Positions 54,631 through 63,226 of a DNA stretch of 64,000 bases are shown piece after piece (position 1 is the stretch's first letter; every line of letters begins with the position of its first letter). The stretch is taken from NCBI GenBank assembly GCA_965208605.1, contig OZ242345.1, positions 2,728,001 through 2,792,000 of the forward strand, in the 5' to 3' direction. The position numbers and the translations under genes were made by a program. Origin of the DNA: UBA9659 sp965208605. Lineage in GTDB: Bacteria; Pseudomonadota; Gammaproteobacteria; Pseudomonadales; Azotimanducaceae. Below the pieces are notes generated by a model. That model was not told where the DNA came from. It saw nothing but the letters and a program-made list of their open reading frames with translations, and did no database searches.

Positions 54631-54715
54631 AATGGCATACACGCAATATTTTGTTACCGGATAATTGATATAATTTTTGTGTCGGGGGCATAGGCAAGTC
54701 ATGATGATGCCCCGC
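54631..54715 (+). repeat. 85-bp direct repeat, copy 2
   Basis: Second copy of the 54266-54350 sequence, 365 bp downstream and 90 bp before trpF. It holds GATATAATTTTTG, where copy 1 has GATATAGTTTTTG, so only this copy has a TATAAT. A role as promoter for trpF is possible but no good -35 is seen. Confidence 0.8.
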
Positions 54716-54804
54716 GCCTGAGCTTCTGGTAGACTTGCTGGCTTTCCTGAGCCTTGTTTGTACGAATCTTCCTGCAAGTCGCCCCGTGATGACTCGGATC
54801 CATT

Positions 54805-55458
54805 ATGACTCGGACTTATGTGAAAATTTGCGGCATCACCAATCTTGCGGATGCGTGTGCTGCCGCCAATCTAGGTGCTGATGCGCTAGGCTTTGTGCTC
54901 TACCCACCCAGCCCGCGCTCTGTTGCCCCTTCCTCTCTGGCAAGGCTGCTTGCGGATATACCCCCTGGTCCCCAACGGGTCGCCGTGTTTGTTGATGAGG
55001 AGCCAGGGGTAGTGCAAGCCATTCTGGAGGAGGTGCCTTTTGATCTGTTGCAGTTCCATGGCGAGGAACCGCCTGAGTACTGCGAGCTTTTTGATCTCCC
55101 ATACATGAAGGCAATCCGTGCCGGTACGTCCGAGCAGATAACGGCAGATGCCCATCGTTATGAGAGTGCCCGGGCCCTGCTGGTGGATACAGATGCCAGG
55201 GGTCAGTTTGGCGGCACCGGAATCAAGTTTGACTGGCAGATCTGGGAGCAGATGCCGAAGCTCCCGCGCCCCCTGGTGCTCGCTGGCGGCTTGACGCCTG
55301 AGAATGTCGGGGAAGCCATCACCCGGCTCCATCCATGGGGCCTGGATGTGAGTAGCGGCGTGGAGCAGCATCACGGTAAAAAAGACCCGCTAAAACTGGC
55401 AGCTCTCTTCGCTGGGGTCAATGCTGCTCATGCTCATCCAGCCTTAACGGCCACTTAG
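54805..55458 (+). CDS. trpF: Phosphoribosylanthranilate isomerase
   Basis: Converts N-(5'-phosphoribosyl)anthranilate to CdRP in tryptophan synthesis. 217 residues, a TIM barrel: VKICGITNLADACAA has the catalytic Cys, GADALGFVLYPPSPRSV follows, LLVDTDARGQFGGTG holds the catalytic Asp, and LAGGLTPENV closes the phosphate site. The initiation region is duplicated: ATGACTCGGA occurs at 54789 and again at the true start 54805, 16 bp apart and out of frame. trpB follows after 9 bp. Confidence 0.96.
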   Translation: MTRTYVKICGITNLADACAAANLGADALGFVLYPPSPRSVAPSSLARLLADIPPGPQRVAVFVDEEPGVVQAILEEVPFDLLQFHGEEPPEYCELFDLPYMKAIRAGTSEQITADAHRYESARALLVDTDARGQFGGTGIKFDWQIWEQMPKLPRPLVLAGGLTPENVGEAITRLHPWGLDVSSGVEQHHGKKDPLKLAALFAGVNAAHAHPALTAT

Positions 55459-55467
55459 AGATACCCC

Positions 55468-56724
55468 ATGAATAAGTCCAGGTCAGCCCGAGATGATATA
55501 GGGCAGAATGAAAGTCCAGAGGTACAACACTACCTACAACCGGATGAACATGGACATTATGCTCAGTTCGGGGGGAGGTTTGTTGCTGAAACGCTGATGA
55601 CTGCCCTGGCGGAACTTGAATCCGAGTACCGGAGACTCAAGGACGACCAGTCCTTCAAGCGGGAGCTTGCCGCTGATCTGACGCACTATGTAGGGCGTGC
55701 ATCGCCCCTCTACTTTGCCGAAAGGCTCACTCAAGAAGCTGGCGGTGCAGCTATCTATCTGAAGCGGGAAGACCTGAATCACACCGGTGCCCACAAGATC
55801 AATAACTGTATTGGCCAGGCGTTGCTGGCGAAATACATGGGCAAGCCACGGGTGATAGCCGAGACCGGTGCCGGGCAACATGGCGTGGCAACCGCCACAG
55901 TAGCCGCTAGATTCGGATTTGAGTGTCGGGTTTACATGGGTAGTGACGATATTAAGCGGCAGAGCCTGAATGTGTATCGTATGAAGTTACTGGGCGCAGA
56001 AGTTGTGCCGGTGATCTCGGGTTCAAAAACATTAAAAGACGCCATGAACGAAGCCATGCGCGACTGGGTGACGCATGTCGATAGGACCCACTACATCATT
56101 GGTAGCGTGGCTGGTCCCCATCCCTATCCGATGTTAGTGCGGGATTTCCAAGCGGTGATTGGAGCAGAGACGCGGCAGCAGTTTCAGGATATGCACGGCG
56201 GGCTACCCGATGCCTTGGTCGCTTGTGTGGGCGGCGGCTCCAATGCCATGGGGATGTTTTATCCCTTTCTGGAGCTGCCCCAGGTCCGCCTGATAGGCGT
56301 GGAGGCCGCCGGCAGGGGGCTGGATTCCGGTGCCCATGCGGCACCTCTCGGACGGGGCAGGGTAGGGGTGCTACACGGCAATAGAACCTATGTCATGAGT
56401 GATGATGATGGGCAGATAGCCCCTACACACTCTATATCTGCCGGGTTGGATTATCCGGGTGTTGGCCCAGAACATGCCTACCTTAAAGACCAGGGCCGGG
56501 CTGAGTATGTGGCTGTGAATGACGAGCAGGCACTGGCCGCATGCCGACAATTGAATCTGCTGGAAGGTATTTTGCCCGCCCTGGAATCAGCCCATGCCAT
56601 CGCCTATGGCATGACCTTAGCCGCGGAGATGGCGCCGACGCAAAGCCTGATCATCAATCTATCGGGGCGGGGCGATAAAGACATAGCGACCATCGCCGAG
56701 ATTGATGGTATCCAGATTGACTAG
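55468..56724 (+). CDS. trpB: Tryptophan synthase beta chain
   Basis: PLP enzyme that joins indole and serine. 418 residues, about 20 more than E. coli because of an N-terminal extension before YAQFGGRFVAETLM. The PLP lysine is in NHTGAHKINNCIGQ, the phosphate loop is GGGSNAMG, and the catalytic Glu is in AETGAGQHGVATA. It works in a channelled complex with TrpA, encoded next. Confidence 0.98.
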   Translation: MNKSRSARDDIGQNESPEVQHYLQPDEHGHYAQFGGRFVAETLMTALAELESEYRRLKDDQSFKRELAADLTHYVGRASPLYFAERLTQEAGGAAIYLKREDLNHTGAHKINNCIGQALLAKYMGKPRVIAETGAGQHGVATATVAARFGFECRVYMGSDDIKRQSLNVYRMKLLGAEVVPVISGSKTLKDAMNEAMRDWVTHVDRTHYIIGSVAGPHPYPMLVRDFQAVIGAETRQQFQDMHGGLPDALVACVGGGSNAMGMFYPFLELPQVRLIGVEAAGRGLDSGAHAAPLGRGRVGVLHGNRTYVMSDDDGQIAPTHSISAGLDYPGVGPEHAYLKDQGRAEYVAVNDEQALAACRQLNLLEGILPALESAHAIAYGMTLAAEMAPTQSLIINLSGRGDKDIATIAEIDGIQID

Positions 56725-56754
56725 CGCCATAAGCACCCCCAGGACCTGAGCCAG

Positions 56755-56794
56755 TGAAGCCCTATGAAGCCCTATGAAGCCCTATGAAGCCCTA
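56755..56794 (+). repeat. 10-bp tandem repeat carrying successive ATGs at the trpA start
   Basis: Four copies of TGAAGCCCTA give ATG codons at 56764, 56774 and 56784, each in a different frame. Only 56784 opens trpA. The other two each open MKPYEAL and stop; the stop of the first (TGA, 56785-56787) overlaps the trpA ATG. Confidence 0.88.
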
Positions 56795-57617
56795 TAGCCT
56801 GGCACAAACATTTAATGCCCTTGCCGAGAAGGGTAAAAAAGCCCTGGTGGCCTATATTGTTGCGGGGGACCCGGTGCCCTCTGTTACCCTGCCGCTCATG
56901 CATCGGCTGGTTGCTGCTGGTGTGGATATCATTGAACTGGGGGTGCCATTTTCCGACCCGGAAGCAGAGGGTCCAGTGATTCAACTCGCGCATGAACGTG
57001 CTTTGGCGCATAAGACCAGCCTTCGGGATTGTTTGGACATGACGGCTGGATTCCGGCAGGACGACTCGGTGACCCCGGTCATTTTGATGGGCTACCTCAA
57101 TCCTATTGAAATTATGGGTTATGCCACCTTTGGTGCCCAGGCTGCTGAGGCGGGGGTCAGTGGCACCATTATCGTCAATCTGCCGCCTGAGGAAAGCGGC
57201 GACCTAGGCCCGATTCTGGAAGCTCAAGGCATTGATAATATCTGCCTCCTGGCACCCACCACGGGTGATGAACGGGCCGCATATATCTGTCGTGCGAGTC
57301 GGGGTTTTATCTATTATGTCTCGCTGACGGGCACCACGGGTGCCACCACCTTGGATATTGATGCCGTGGCAACACAGGTGGAGCGGTTCCGTGCCTTGAG
57401 CCCACTGCCGATGCTGGTTGGCTTTGGTATCCAGGACGGTGCCAGTGCGAGGGCGGTGACTCGGGTAGCGGACGGCGCGATTCTGGGCTCAGTGATTGTG
57501 AATCTCATGGCCGAGTGCGCTATGCACCCCAGCCCTCACCCAACCACTGAGCATGCAATACTTCTAGACCGGGTGGCCGATTTTGTCAGCAGCATCAGAA
57601 GCAGCATTGACGACTAG
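56784..57617 (+). CDS. trpA: Tryptophan synthase alpha chain
   Basis: Releases indole from indole-3-glycerol phosphate and passes it to TrpB. 277 residues, TIM barrel. Catalytic Glu51 is in IIELGVPFSDP. The position of the second catalytic residue, Asp60 in E. coli (DPLADGP), is Glu62 here (DPEAEGP). The phosphate loop is GFGIQDGASA. The start codon lies in a 10-bp repeat with out-of-frame ATGs before it. The 3' end overlaps the TTG start of folC by 35 nt. Confidence 0.95.
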   Translation: MKPYSLAQTFNALAEKGKKALVAYIVAGDPVPSVTLPLMHRLVAAGVDIIELGVPFSDPEAEGPVIQLAHERALAHKTSLRDCLDMTAGFRQDDSVTPVILMGYLNPIEIMGYATFGAQAAEAGVSGTIIVNLPPEESGDLGPILEAQGIDNICLLAPTTGDERAAYICRASRGFIYYVSLTGTTGATTLDIDAVATQVERFRALSPLPMLVGFGIQDGASARAVTRVADGAILGSVIVNLMAECAMHPSPHPTTEHAILLDRVADFVSSIRSSIDD

Positions 57618-58965
57618 TGCCACACTTGATGAGTGGTTGCTCAGAATTGAGCATGCGCATCCGGTCAAATGGGACCTGGGGCTGAGCCGGGTCAGTCTTG
57701 TGGCAAGGGATATGGACCTCTTGCAACCGGCGCCAAAGGTAGTCTTGGTTGCCGGCACCAATGGTAAGGGGTCAGCTTGCGAATATCTGGAACATCTCGC
57801 ATTGAGTGCTGGGCTGAGCACGGGTAAGTCCACTTCACCGCACTTTCATCGCTTCAATGAACGCATCGTTATTGATGGGCAGCCGGCCAGCGACCGCAGC
57901 ATTATCAATGCCTTTGTTGCCATTGACGAGGCGCGTGGTGCCACTAGTCTGACCTATTTTGAATATGCCACTTTGGCTTCCTTGCTGATATTTAAGGCGG
58001 CGGGGGTAGCCTTGGCAATTCTTGAGATAGGCTTGGGCGGTAGACTTGATGCGATGAACCTGGTGTCGCCCGATCTGAGTCTGATTACTTCAATTTCTCT
58101 TGATCATGAAGCCTGGCTGGGTAATAGCCGTGAGCAGATAGGGGCGGAAAAGGCAGGCATCATGCGGCCCGGTATCCCGTGTGTCATTGCCGACCCTGAG
58201 CCGCCGGCAAGTCTGCTGAGTATCAGCGACACCCTCGGGGCACCCGTGAAGTTGCTCAACCGGGACTTTTTTTGCGACCCCTCTGAATACCCCTCTGGAC
58301 CTCATTCTGAACACCGGTCTGAATCCCAGCCTGAAGCCCAGTCTGAACCCCAGATGAGCCTCCAGTGGAGCGTCTCCGCGGCGGACCCTGGCAGTAGCAC
58401 AGAACGCCGACTAGATGACATACCACCTCTGCAATTATCAAGGGACAGTTTCGCGGCCGCCGTTCAGGCAATGGCCGAGCTGGGGCTGGTATTGTCAGAC
58501 CAGCAGATTCGGCAGGCTGCTACCAGTGCCTGTCTTCCCGGGCGTCGGCAATGGTTACCAGGGAAGTGCCCGGTCTTGCTGGATGTCGCGCATAACCCGG
58601 CGGCGACGGTAGCCTTGGCGGCTTATGTCGCGACTTGGGTCGCCGAGCATGGCGCCCCCGCGCGCTTCCATGCCCTGGCAGGTATTTATGAGGACAAGGA
58701 TATATCCGGGATGCTGGGGCCCCTGTCGGCGCTGGTAGATGATTGGCATTTCTGTGACCTTGAGGAAGCAAGGGCGGCATCGGCGACCAGGATTGCGCAG
58801 ATATTTACCGCTGAAGGTCACGCTAGGGTCTCTACTTATGCTAGCATTGAGTCCGCGTTAAGCCGAGTGCAGGGGCAGGTGGAGGCAGACGATATGTTAC
58901 TGATATTTGGCTCCTTTCCTATGGTAGCAGGGGCACAGAAGGTACTTGGCAAATCGGGTTTATAA
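57583..58965 (+). CDS. folC: Dihydrofolate synthase / folylpolyglutamate synthase
   Basis: Adds glutamate to dihydropteroate and then to folates, using ATP. About 460 residues from TTG 57583; TTG 57607 is an alternative. The P-loop is VAGTNGKGSACEYLEHLA, the Mur-ligase-like middle has LEIGLGGRLDAMN, and the C-terminal domain has LLDVAHNPAA. Around residues 225-255 is a hydrophilic insert rich in SEH/SES/PEA/SEP units, encoded by repeated CTGAA-containing 12-15-bp units, absent from typical FolC. In Pseudomonas accD lies between trpF and folC; here trpBA occupy that place. Confidence 0.94.
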   Translation: MSAASEAALTTSATLDEWLLRIEHAHPVKWDLGLSRVSLVARDMDLLQPAPKVVLVAGTNGKGSACEYLEHLALSAGLSTGKSTSPHFHRFNERIVIDGQPASDRSIINAFVAIDEARGATSLTYFEYATLASLLIFKAAGVALAILEIGLGGRLDAMNLVSPDLSLITSISLDHEAWLGNSREQIGAEKAGIMRPGIPCVIADPEPPASLLSISDTLGAPVKLLNRDFFCDPSEYPSGPHSEHRSESQPEAQSEPQMSLQWSVSAADPGSSTERRLDDIPPLQLSRDSFAAAVQAMAELGLVLSDQQIRQAATSACLPGRRQWLPGKCPVLLDVAHNPAATVALAAYVATWVAEHGAPARFHALAGIYEDKDISGMLGPLSALVDDWHFCDLEEARAASATRIAQIFTAEGHARVSTYASIESALSRVQGQVEADDMLLIFGSFPMVAGAQKVLGKSGL

Positions 58966-58979
58966 CGATTTACTAATTC

Positions 58980-59561
58980 GTGGACATCAATCTAAAACAA
59001 CGCCTTATCGGAGCGGTCATTCTTGTATCGCTTGCGGTCATTATTCTCCCGCAACTGCTGAGCGGGACGAAAGAAAGCACCGATGCCCTCATGTCACAAG
59101 AAGTGTCGCAAAGCGTCTCGCAAATCCCGGCATCGCCTCAGATTGCCTCAGCTCCCGTTACAGTCCTGGAAATCAATACTCGCATCCGAGAAAAGGTAGC
59201 GGCCAGTGCAGCAAAGCTCCCCCAAGAGCAGCTTGATGACCCGCGCGTTGATGACCGGCATGAAGCCGATTTCGCCCTGGATAAAAATATCCTCCCGCAG
59301 GGCTGGACGTTGCAGGTCGGTAGTTTTGAACACCAGGACAATGCCCGGAAATTACTTGCCCGGCTCAGGAAAGAGGATTACCGGGCTTACCTCTATCACT
59401 ATAAAACCGCCACCAGTAAAACCTGGCGAGTCTTCGTTGGGCCTTCAGTGAGCAGGCAGTCCCTGGAGAAACAAGCGGTATTATTGGAAGCTGATTTGAA
59501 AGTGAAAACCCGGATTATCAGATACAAGATTGAGGAAGCGGCTAATCAAGAGAGCCACTAA
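58980..59561 (+). CDS. dedD: SPOR-domain protein (DedD-like)
   Basis: Septal-ring protein that binds denuded peptidoglycan at division. 193 residues: short cytoplasmic start (MDINLKQRLIG), one membrane helix (about 9-28), a periplasmic linker, and a C-terminal SPOR domain (about 108-187) with GWTLQVGSFEHQDNARKLLARLRK. GTG start. Its place between folC and cvpA is the classical one for dedD. Confidence 0.9.
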   Translation: MDINLKQRLIGAVILVSLAVIILPQLLSGTKESTDALMSQEVSQSVSQIPASPQIASAPVTVLEINTRIREKVAASAAKLPQEQLDDPRVDDRHEADFALDKNILPQGWTLQVGSFEHQDNARKLLARLRKEDYRAYLYHYKTATSKTWRVFVGPSVSRQSLEKQAVLLEADLKVKTRIIRYKIEEAANQESH

Positions 59562-59655
59562 GACTGAGCGCATGTTGTTGGCTCGTGTTTTGTAGACTAG
59601 TGTTTTGTAAAGCCGGACGCGGAGAATAAGGTGACCGAAAAACAGGGGCAGAATC

Positions 59656-60210
59656 TTGGCGGGTGCTGACTGGGCGATCATTATTCTATTAGGCATATCC
59701 ACCCTGGTGGGTATACGTCGTGGTTTCTTTCGTGAAGCCCTGTCGCTGGTCACCTGGGTGCTAGCACTGAGTGTCGCGATTAGTTTTTCTGCTCAGTTGG
59801 CACCGATGCTCACTGATGCCATAGATACCTCCTCTTGGGAAATACCTGAGATTATCAATTACTTCCTGGTAGCGACTCCCTTGGTTATCCGAGCCTTGGC
59901 GTTTGTCCTCCTGTGTGTTGCAACGCTGATTATAGGGGGGCTGGTGAACAATCTGCTGGCTAGCGTCGTCAGGAATACCGGCTTATCTGGGCTGGATAGG
60001 TTGCTTGGCACCCTCTTCGGATTGACCCGGGGTCTGTTGATCGGCCTGATACTGGTTGCTGGTTTCCAAGCCTGGACGCCCGTTGAGGAATATGACTGGT
60101 GGCAAGAATCGACCTTGCTACCGGGCTTCCTCAGTCTGCTTGACCAATTACCCCCGGCTTTATTAGACCAGGGTAAGGAAGTGTTGCAGGACAGTCCTGC
60201 CTTGCTGTGA
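59656..60210 (+). CDS. cvpA: CvpA family membrane protein
   Basis: 184 residues with four hydrophobic segments (about 5-20, 28-48, 68-95, 105-135). It begins ADWAIIILLGISTLVGIRRGFFREALSL, the family signature. Named for colicin V production in E. coli, where it lies before purF as here; the biochemical role is unclear. TTG start. A duplicated GTGTTTTGTA lies just upstream (about 59583-59610). Confidence 0.92.
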   Translation: MAGADWAIIILLGISTLVGIRRGFFREALSLVTWVLALSVAISFSAQLAPMLTDAIDTSSWEIPEIINYFLVATPLVIRALAFVLLCVATLIIGGLVNNLLASVVRNTGLSGLDRLLGTLFGLTRGLLIGLILVAGFQAWTPVEEYDWWQESTLLPGFLSLLDQLPPALLDQGKEVLQDSPALL

Positions 60211-60235
60211 CTAGCCCCATAAAAGGAGACGAGTG

Positions 60236-61750
60236 ATGTGCGGTATTGTAGGTCTAGTGGGCAAGCAAGATGTGGGCTATGCCCTATATGATGCGTTGAC
60301 CATTCTTCAGCATCGGGGCCAGGATGCGGCGGGCATTGTCACCTGTGATGGTGAGGCATTGAACCTGCGGAAACACAATGGCCTGGTGCGAGATGTATTT
60401 CGCCAGAGCCACATGGATTGGCTCAATGGCAAGATGGGTATCGGGCATGTCCGTTACCCGACAGCAGGTTCAGCAAGCTCGGCCGAAGCCCAGCCCATGT
60501 ATGTCAACTCACCTTTCGGTATTTGTCTGGCACATAACGGTAATTTGACCAATGCCGATGAATTGAAAGCCGATCTCTTCCACGCTGACCGGCGGCATAT
60601 CAGTACTAATTCTGATTCCGAGGTGCTCTTGAATGTGCTTGCGCATGAATTGCAAAAGACCCCCAGTCTGAAACTGAGCCCCGAGGATGTGTTCCGCGCT
60701 ATCGCGGGGTTACATCAACGAGCTAGTGGTGCCTATGCGGCGGTCGCCTTGATTGCCGGGCATGGCCTGCTGGGCTTCCGGGATCCCTGTGGCATTAGAC
60801 CCCTGGTCTATGGCAAACGCGAGACGGCAACCGGTGCAGAGTATATGTTTTCCTCAGAGTCGGCGGCCTTAGGGATGCTCGGCTTTGAACTAGTTGCCGA
60901 TGTCCTGCCAGGCCAGGCGATCTATATCACTGTCGACGGCAAGGTGCACACTAAGCAGTGTGCCCAGGAAGTGCTCTATAGCCCCTGTATCTTTGAGTAT
61001 GTCTATCTTGCGCGACCCGATTCGGTCATTGATGGTATCTCGGTGTACAAGGCACGATTAAAAATGGGGGAAAAGCTCGCCGATAACATTCTGGCACAGT
61101 ATCCCCGGCACGATATTGATGTGGTGATTCCCATTCCCGAGACCAGTTGTACGGCGGCCTTGCCTATGGCGCATCGACTGAAGGTGAAGTACCGAGAAGG
61201 CCTGGTCAAAAGTCAGTACATTGGGCGCACCTTTATTATGCCGGGGCAGTTACGGCGGCAGAAATCAGTACAGCGCAAATTTAGTCCTATTGAACTTGAG
61301 TTCCGAGGGAAGAATGTATTGCTGGTAGATGATTCCATTGTGCGGGGGACCACCTCCCGGCAGATAGTGCAACTGGTGCGCGAGGCCGGGGCGAAAAAGG
61401 TCTATCTGGCCTCCGCGGCACCACCGGTCTTATATCCCAATGTCTATGGTATTGACATGCCTGCCGTCGCTGAGTTTGTGGCGCATAACAATACCGCCGA
61501 GGACCTGGCGAGCTATATCGGTGCCGACTGGGTGCTCTATCAGAAAATGGCTGACCTCTTAGACTGCGTGGCGGGCATCAATAAGAACATTGCTCGGTTT
61601 GATGCCTCAATCTTTGATGGCGACTATGTGGCCGGGCAGATTGACGACCGTTACCTGCACCGTGTTGAACTGCTACGCAAAGATACGGCAAGGGCAGATT
61701 ATGTGGCTGATGGGAATCTGGTAGAAATGTTTGCTCAGCATCAGGACTAG
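60236..61750 (+). CDS. purF: Amidophosphoribosyltransferase
   Basis: First committed step of purine synthesis: PRPP plus glutamine gives phosphoribosylamine. 504 residues. Taking ATG 60236 (not the GTG before it) puts the catalytic Cys directly after Met (MCGIVGLVG), needed for the N-terminal nucleophile. The glutaminase domain has HRGQDAAGI; the PRPP loop is NVLLVDDSIVRGTTSRQI. A GGAGACGAG site stands upstream. Confidence 0.97.
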   Translation: MCGIVGLVGKQDVGYALYDALTILQHRGQDAAGIVTCDGEALNLRKHNGLVRDVFRQSHMDWLNGKMGIGHVRYPTAGSASSAEAQPMYVNSPFGICLAHNGNLTNADELKADLFHADRRHISTNSDSEVLLNVLAHELQKTPSLKLSPEDVFRAIAGLHQRASGAYAAVALIAGHGLLGFRDPCGIRPLVYGKRETATGAEYMFSSESAALGMLGFELVADVLPGQAIYITVDGKVHTKQCAQEVLYSPCIFEYVYLARPDSVIDGISVYKARLKMGEKLADNILAQYPRHDIDVVIPIPETSCTAALPMAHRLKVKYREGLVKSQYIGRTFIMPGQLRRQKSVQRKFSPIELEFRGKNVLLVDDSIVRGTTSRQIVQLVREAGAKKVYLASAAPPVLYPNVYGIDMPAVAEFVAHNNTAEDLASYIGADWVLYQKMADLLDCVAGINKNIARFDASIFDGDYVAGQIDDRYLHRVELLRKDTARADYVADGNLVEMFAQHQD

Positions 61751-61792
61751 TTCTAACAATACTTCTAACAACCACTGTCACAGCCACCAGCC

Positions 61793-62521
61793 CTAGCCCG
61801 GCTGAGCGAAATCAAACACCTGCAAGGCAATGTGCCCCTCGGTGACTTCAAGATACTGGGTGCTGGTATGCCAATCTCCAAGCACATAGCGGTGCCCTAC
61901 CTCCTCCCCTAGGCGGACTGGATGTACCCCCGGGCGATGGGTGTGGCCATGAATTAAGGTGTGCACACCGGCCTCGGTCATGCTGTTGACGACCTCGCTC
62001 AAGGTGACATCCATGATGTCAGTCGCCACTTCTCGCGTATGCGCACGGCTAGCACCGCGCAGCTCTGCCGCCAGGGCGGCTCGCTCAGTGAGCGGTTTAT
62101 TCAAGAAGGATGCCTGGAAGCTGGTGGAGCGGAGTTGTTGTCTCAATGCCATGTATTCGGTGTCCTGGGTGCACAGGCTGTCGCCGTGCATCAATAGCGC
62201 GGGCGGCCCAGAGGCAAGTAGCAGGCGGGTGGGGTCATCAATGAGCCTTGCCTTTGCTTTTTGGCAAAATACCTCGCCAATCAAAAAGTCTCGATTACCG
62301 GGCATGATATATTTTTCCGCGGGGCAGGCTGCCAGTCGCGCTAGAATCGCTTCACTGAAAGCCCGGCAATCATCGTCGCCCAACCAGACCTCAAAAAAGT
62401 CCCCGAGAATATACAGCTGGTCGGCGTCTTGGCAGTGGCTATCCAAAAAGGAAAAAAACGCCTGGGTGACGTCTGGTATTGCTTCATCCAGGTGCAGGTC
62501 TGAGATAAAGAGCTGTCGCAT
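61793..62521 (-). CDS. lpxH: UDP-2,3-diacylglucosamine hydrolase
   Basis: Makes lipid X in lipid A synthesis, a peripheral inner-membrane enzyme. 242 residues. Calcineurin-like metal motifs are all present: SDLHLDE, GDFFEVWLGDD, GNRDFLIG, and HGHTHRPG. It converges on purF with about 40 bp between, which contain a 12-bp duplicate (TTCTAACAAT). Confidence 0.95.
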   Translation of the reverse strand: MRQLFISDLHLDEAIPDVTQAFFSFLDSHCQDADQLYILGDFFEVWLGDDDCRAFSEAILARLAACPAEKYIMPGNRDFLIGEVFCQKAKARLIDDPTRLLLASGPPALLMHGDSLCTQDTEYMALRQQLRSTSFQASFLNKPLTERAALAAELRGASRAHTREVATDIMDVTLSEVVNSMTEAGVHTLIHGHTHRPGVHPVRLGEEVGHRYVLGDWHTSTQYLEVTEGHIALQVFDFAQPG

Positions 62522-62684
62522 GAGCGGGCTGCTGTTGAGAGCTAGTGTTGATGGCTGACCGATGTCCGCCTGGATGCATCGGGCTGATTGACGACATCAT
62601 AGCACCTTAGTAGAATGTGCGCCCCAGATTGTCCACAGTATCAAGTATCTTCATAGCAAGGATAGGCGAGAAGCAAGCAGTCAT

Positions 62685-62761
62685 CGGGGTATAGCGCAGT
62701 CTGGTAGCGCGCCTGCTTTGGGAGCAGGATGTCGGGAGTTCAAATCTCTCTACCCCGACCA
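62685..62761 (+). tRNA. tRNA-Pro(TGG)
   Basis: A 77-nt cloverleaf with acceptor stem CGGGGTA/TACCCCG, anticodon stem CCTGC/GCAGG around TTTGGGA (anticodon TGG), T-loop TTCAAAT, encoded CCA. First of four tRNAs before trigger factor. Confidence 0.97.
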
Positions 62762-62838
62762 CATTGGGAGCACCGAGATTGGTATCACCGAGAGCAGAGA
62801 AGGAAAGAGCCGACCTGAAAGGAAATGATTTTGGGAAT

Positions 62839-62915
62839 GCGCCCGTAGCTCAATCGGATAGAGCATCGGCCTTCTAAGCCGAGGGTTGCAGGTTCGATTC
62901 CTGCCGGGCGTACCA
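62839..62915 (+). tRNA. tRNA-Arg(TCT)
   Basis: 77 nt; acceptor stem GCGCCCG/CGGGCGT (G-U end pair), anticodon stem TCGGC/GCCGA around CTTCTAA (anticodon TCT), T-loop TTCGATT, encoded CCA. Confidence 0.97.
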
Positions 62916-62961
62916 GTTGTTGGTATGGGCACTCCCGAGCAGTAGGCCTCGGGTCTGAGAT

Positions 62962-63038
62962 GGTGGGCGTAGCTCAGTTGGTAGAGCTCCGGATTGTGAT
63001 TCCGGCGGTCGTGGGTTCAATCCCCATCGTCCACCCCA
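62962..63038 (+). tRNA. tRNA-His(GTG)
   Basis: 77 nt counting the extra 5' G (62962) that pairs with the discriminator C, the histidine identity mark. Anticodon stem CCGGA/TCCGG around anticodon GTG, T-loop TTCAATC, encoded CCA. Confidence 0.96.
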
Positions 63039-63077
63039 GTTGCTGCCTTGGCTCGGTGGCTGGTCTGGCAGTCAATG

Positions 63078-63163
<86 letters not shown>

Positions 63164-63226
63164 GCCTAGTTATCCGAAGCTGTTAATCACGCATACAACA
63201 CATCAGGCGATGAGTAGGTAAGGCAA

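Noticed and set aside
54640..54690. TATAAT in the 85-bp repeat as the trpF promoter
   Set aside because: No acceptable -35 at 16-18 bp, and the sister copy lacks the motif; kept only as a remark.
55459..57582. Absence of accD between trpF and folC as a sign of gene loss
   Set aside because: accD position varies among gammaproteobacteria and it may lie elsewhere; the window cannot decide.
61959..62558. Plus-strand open frame of 199 codons opposite lpxH
   Set aside because: lpxH on the minus strand has all metal motifs; the opposite frame is a composition shadow.
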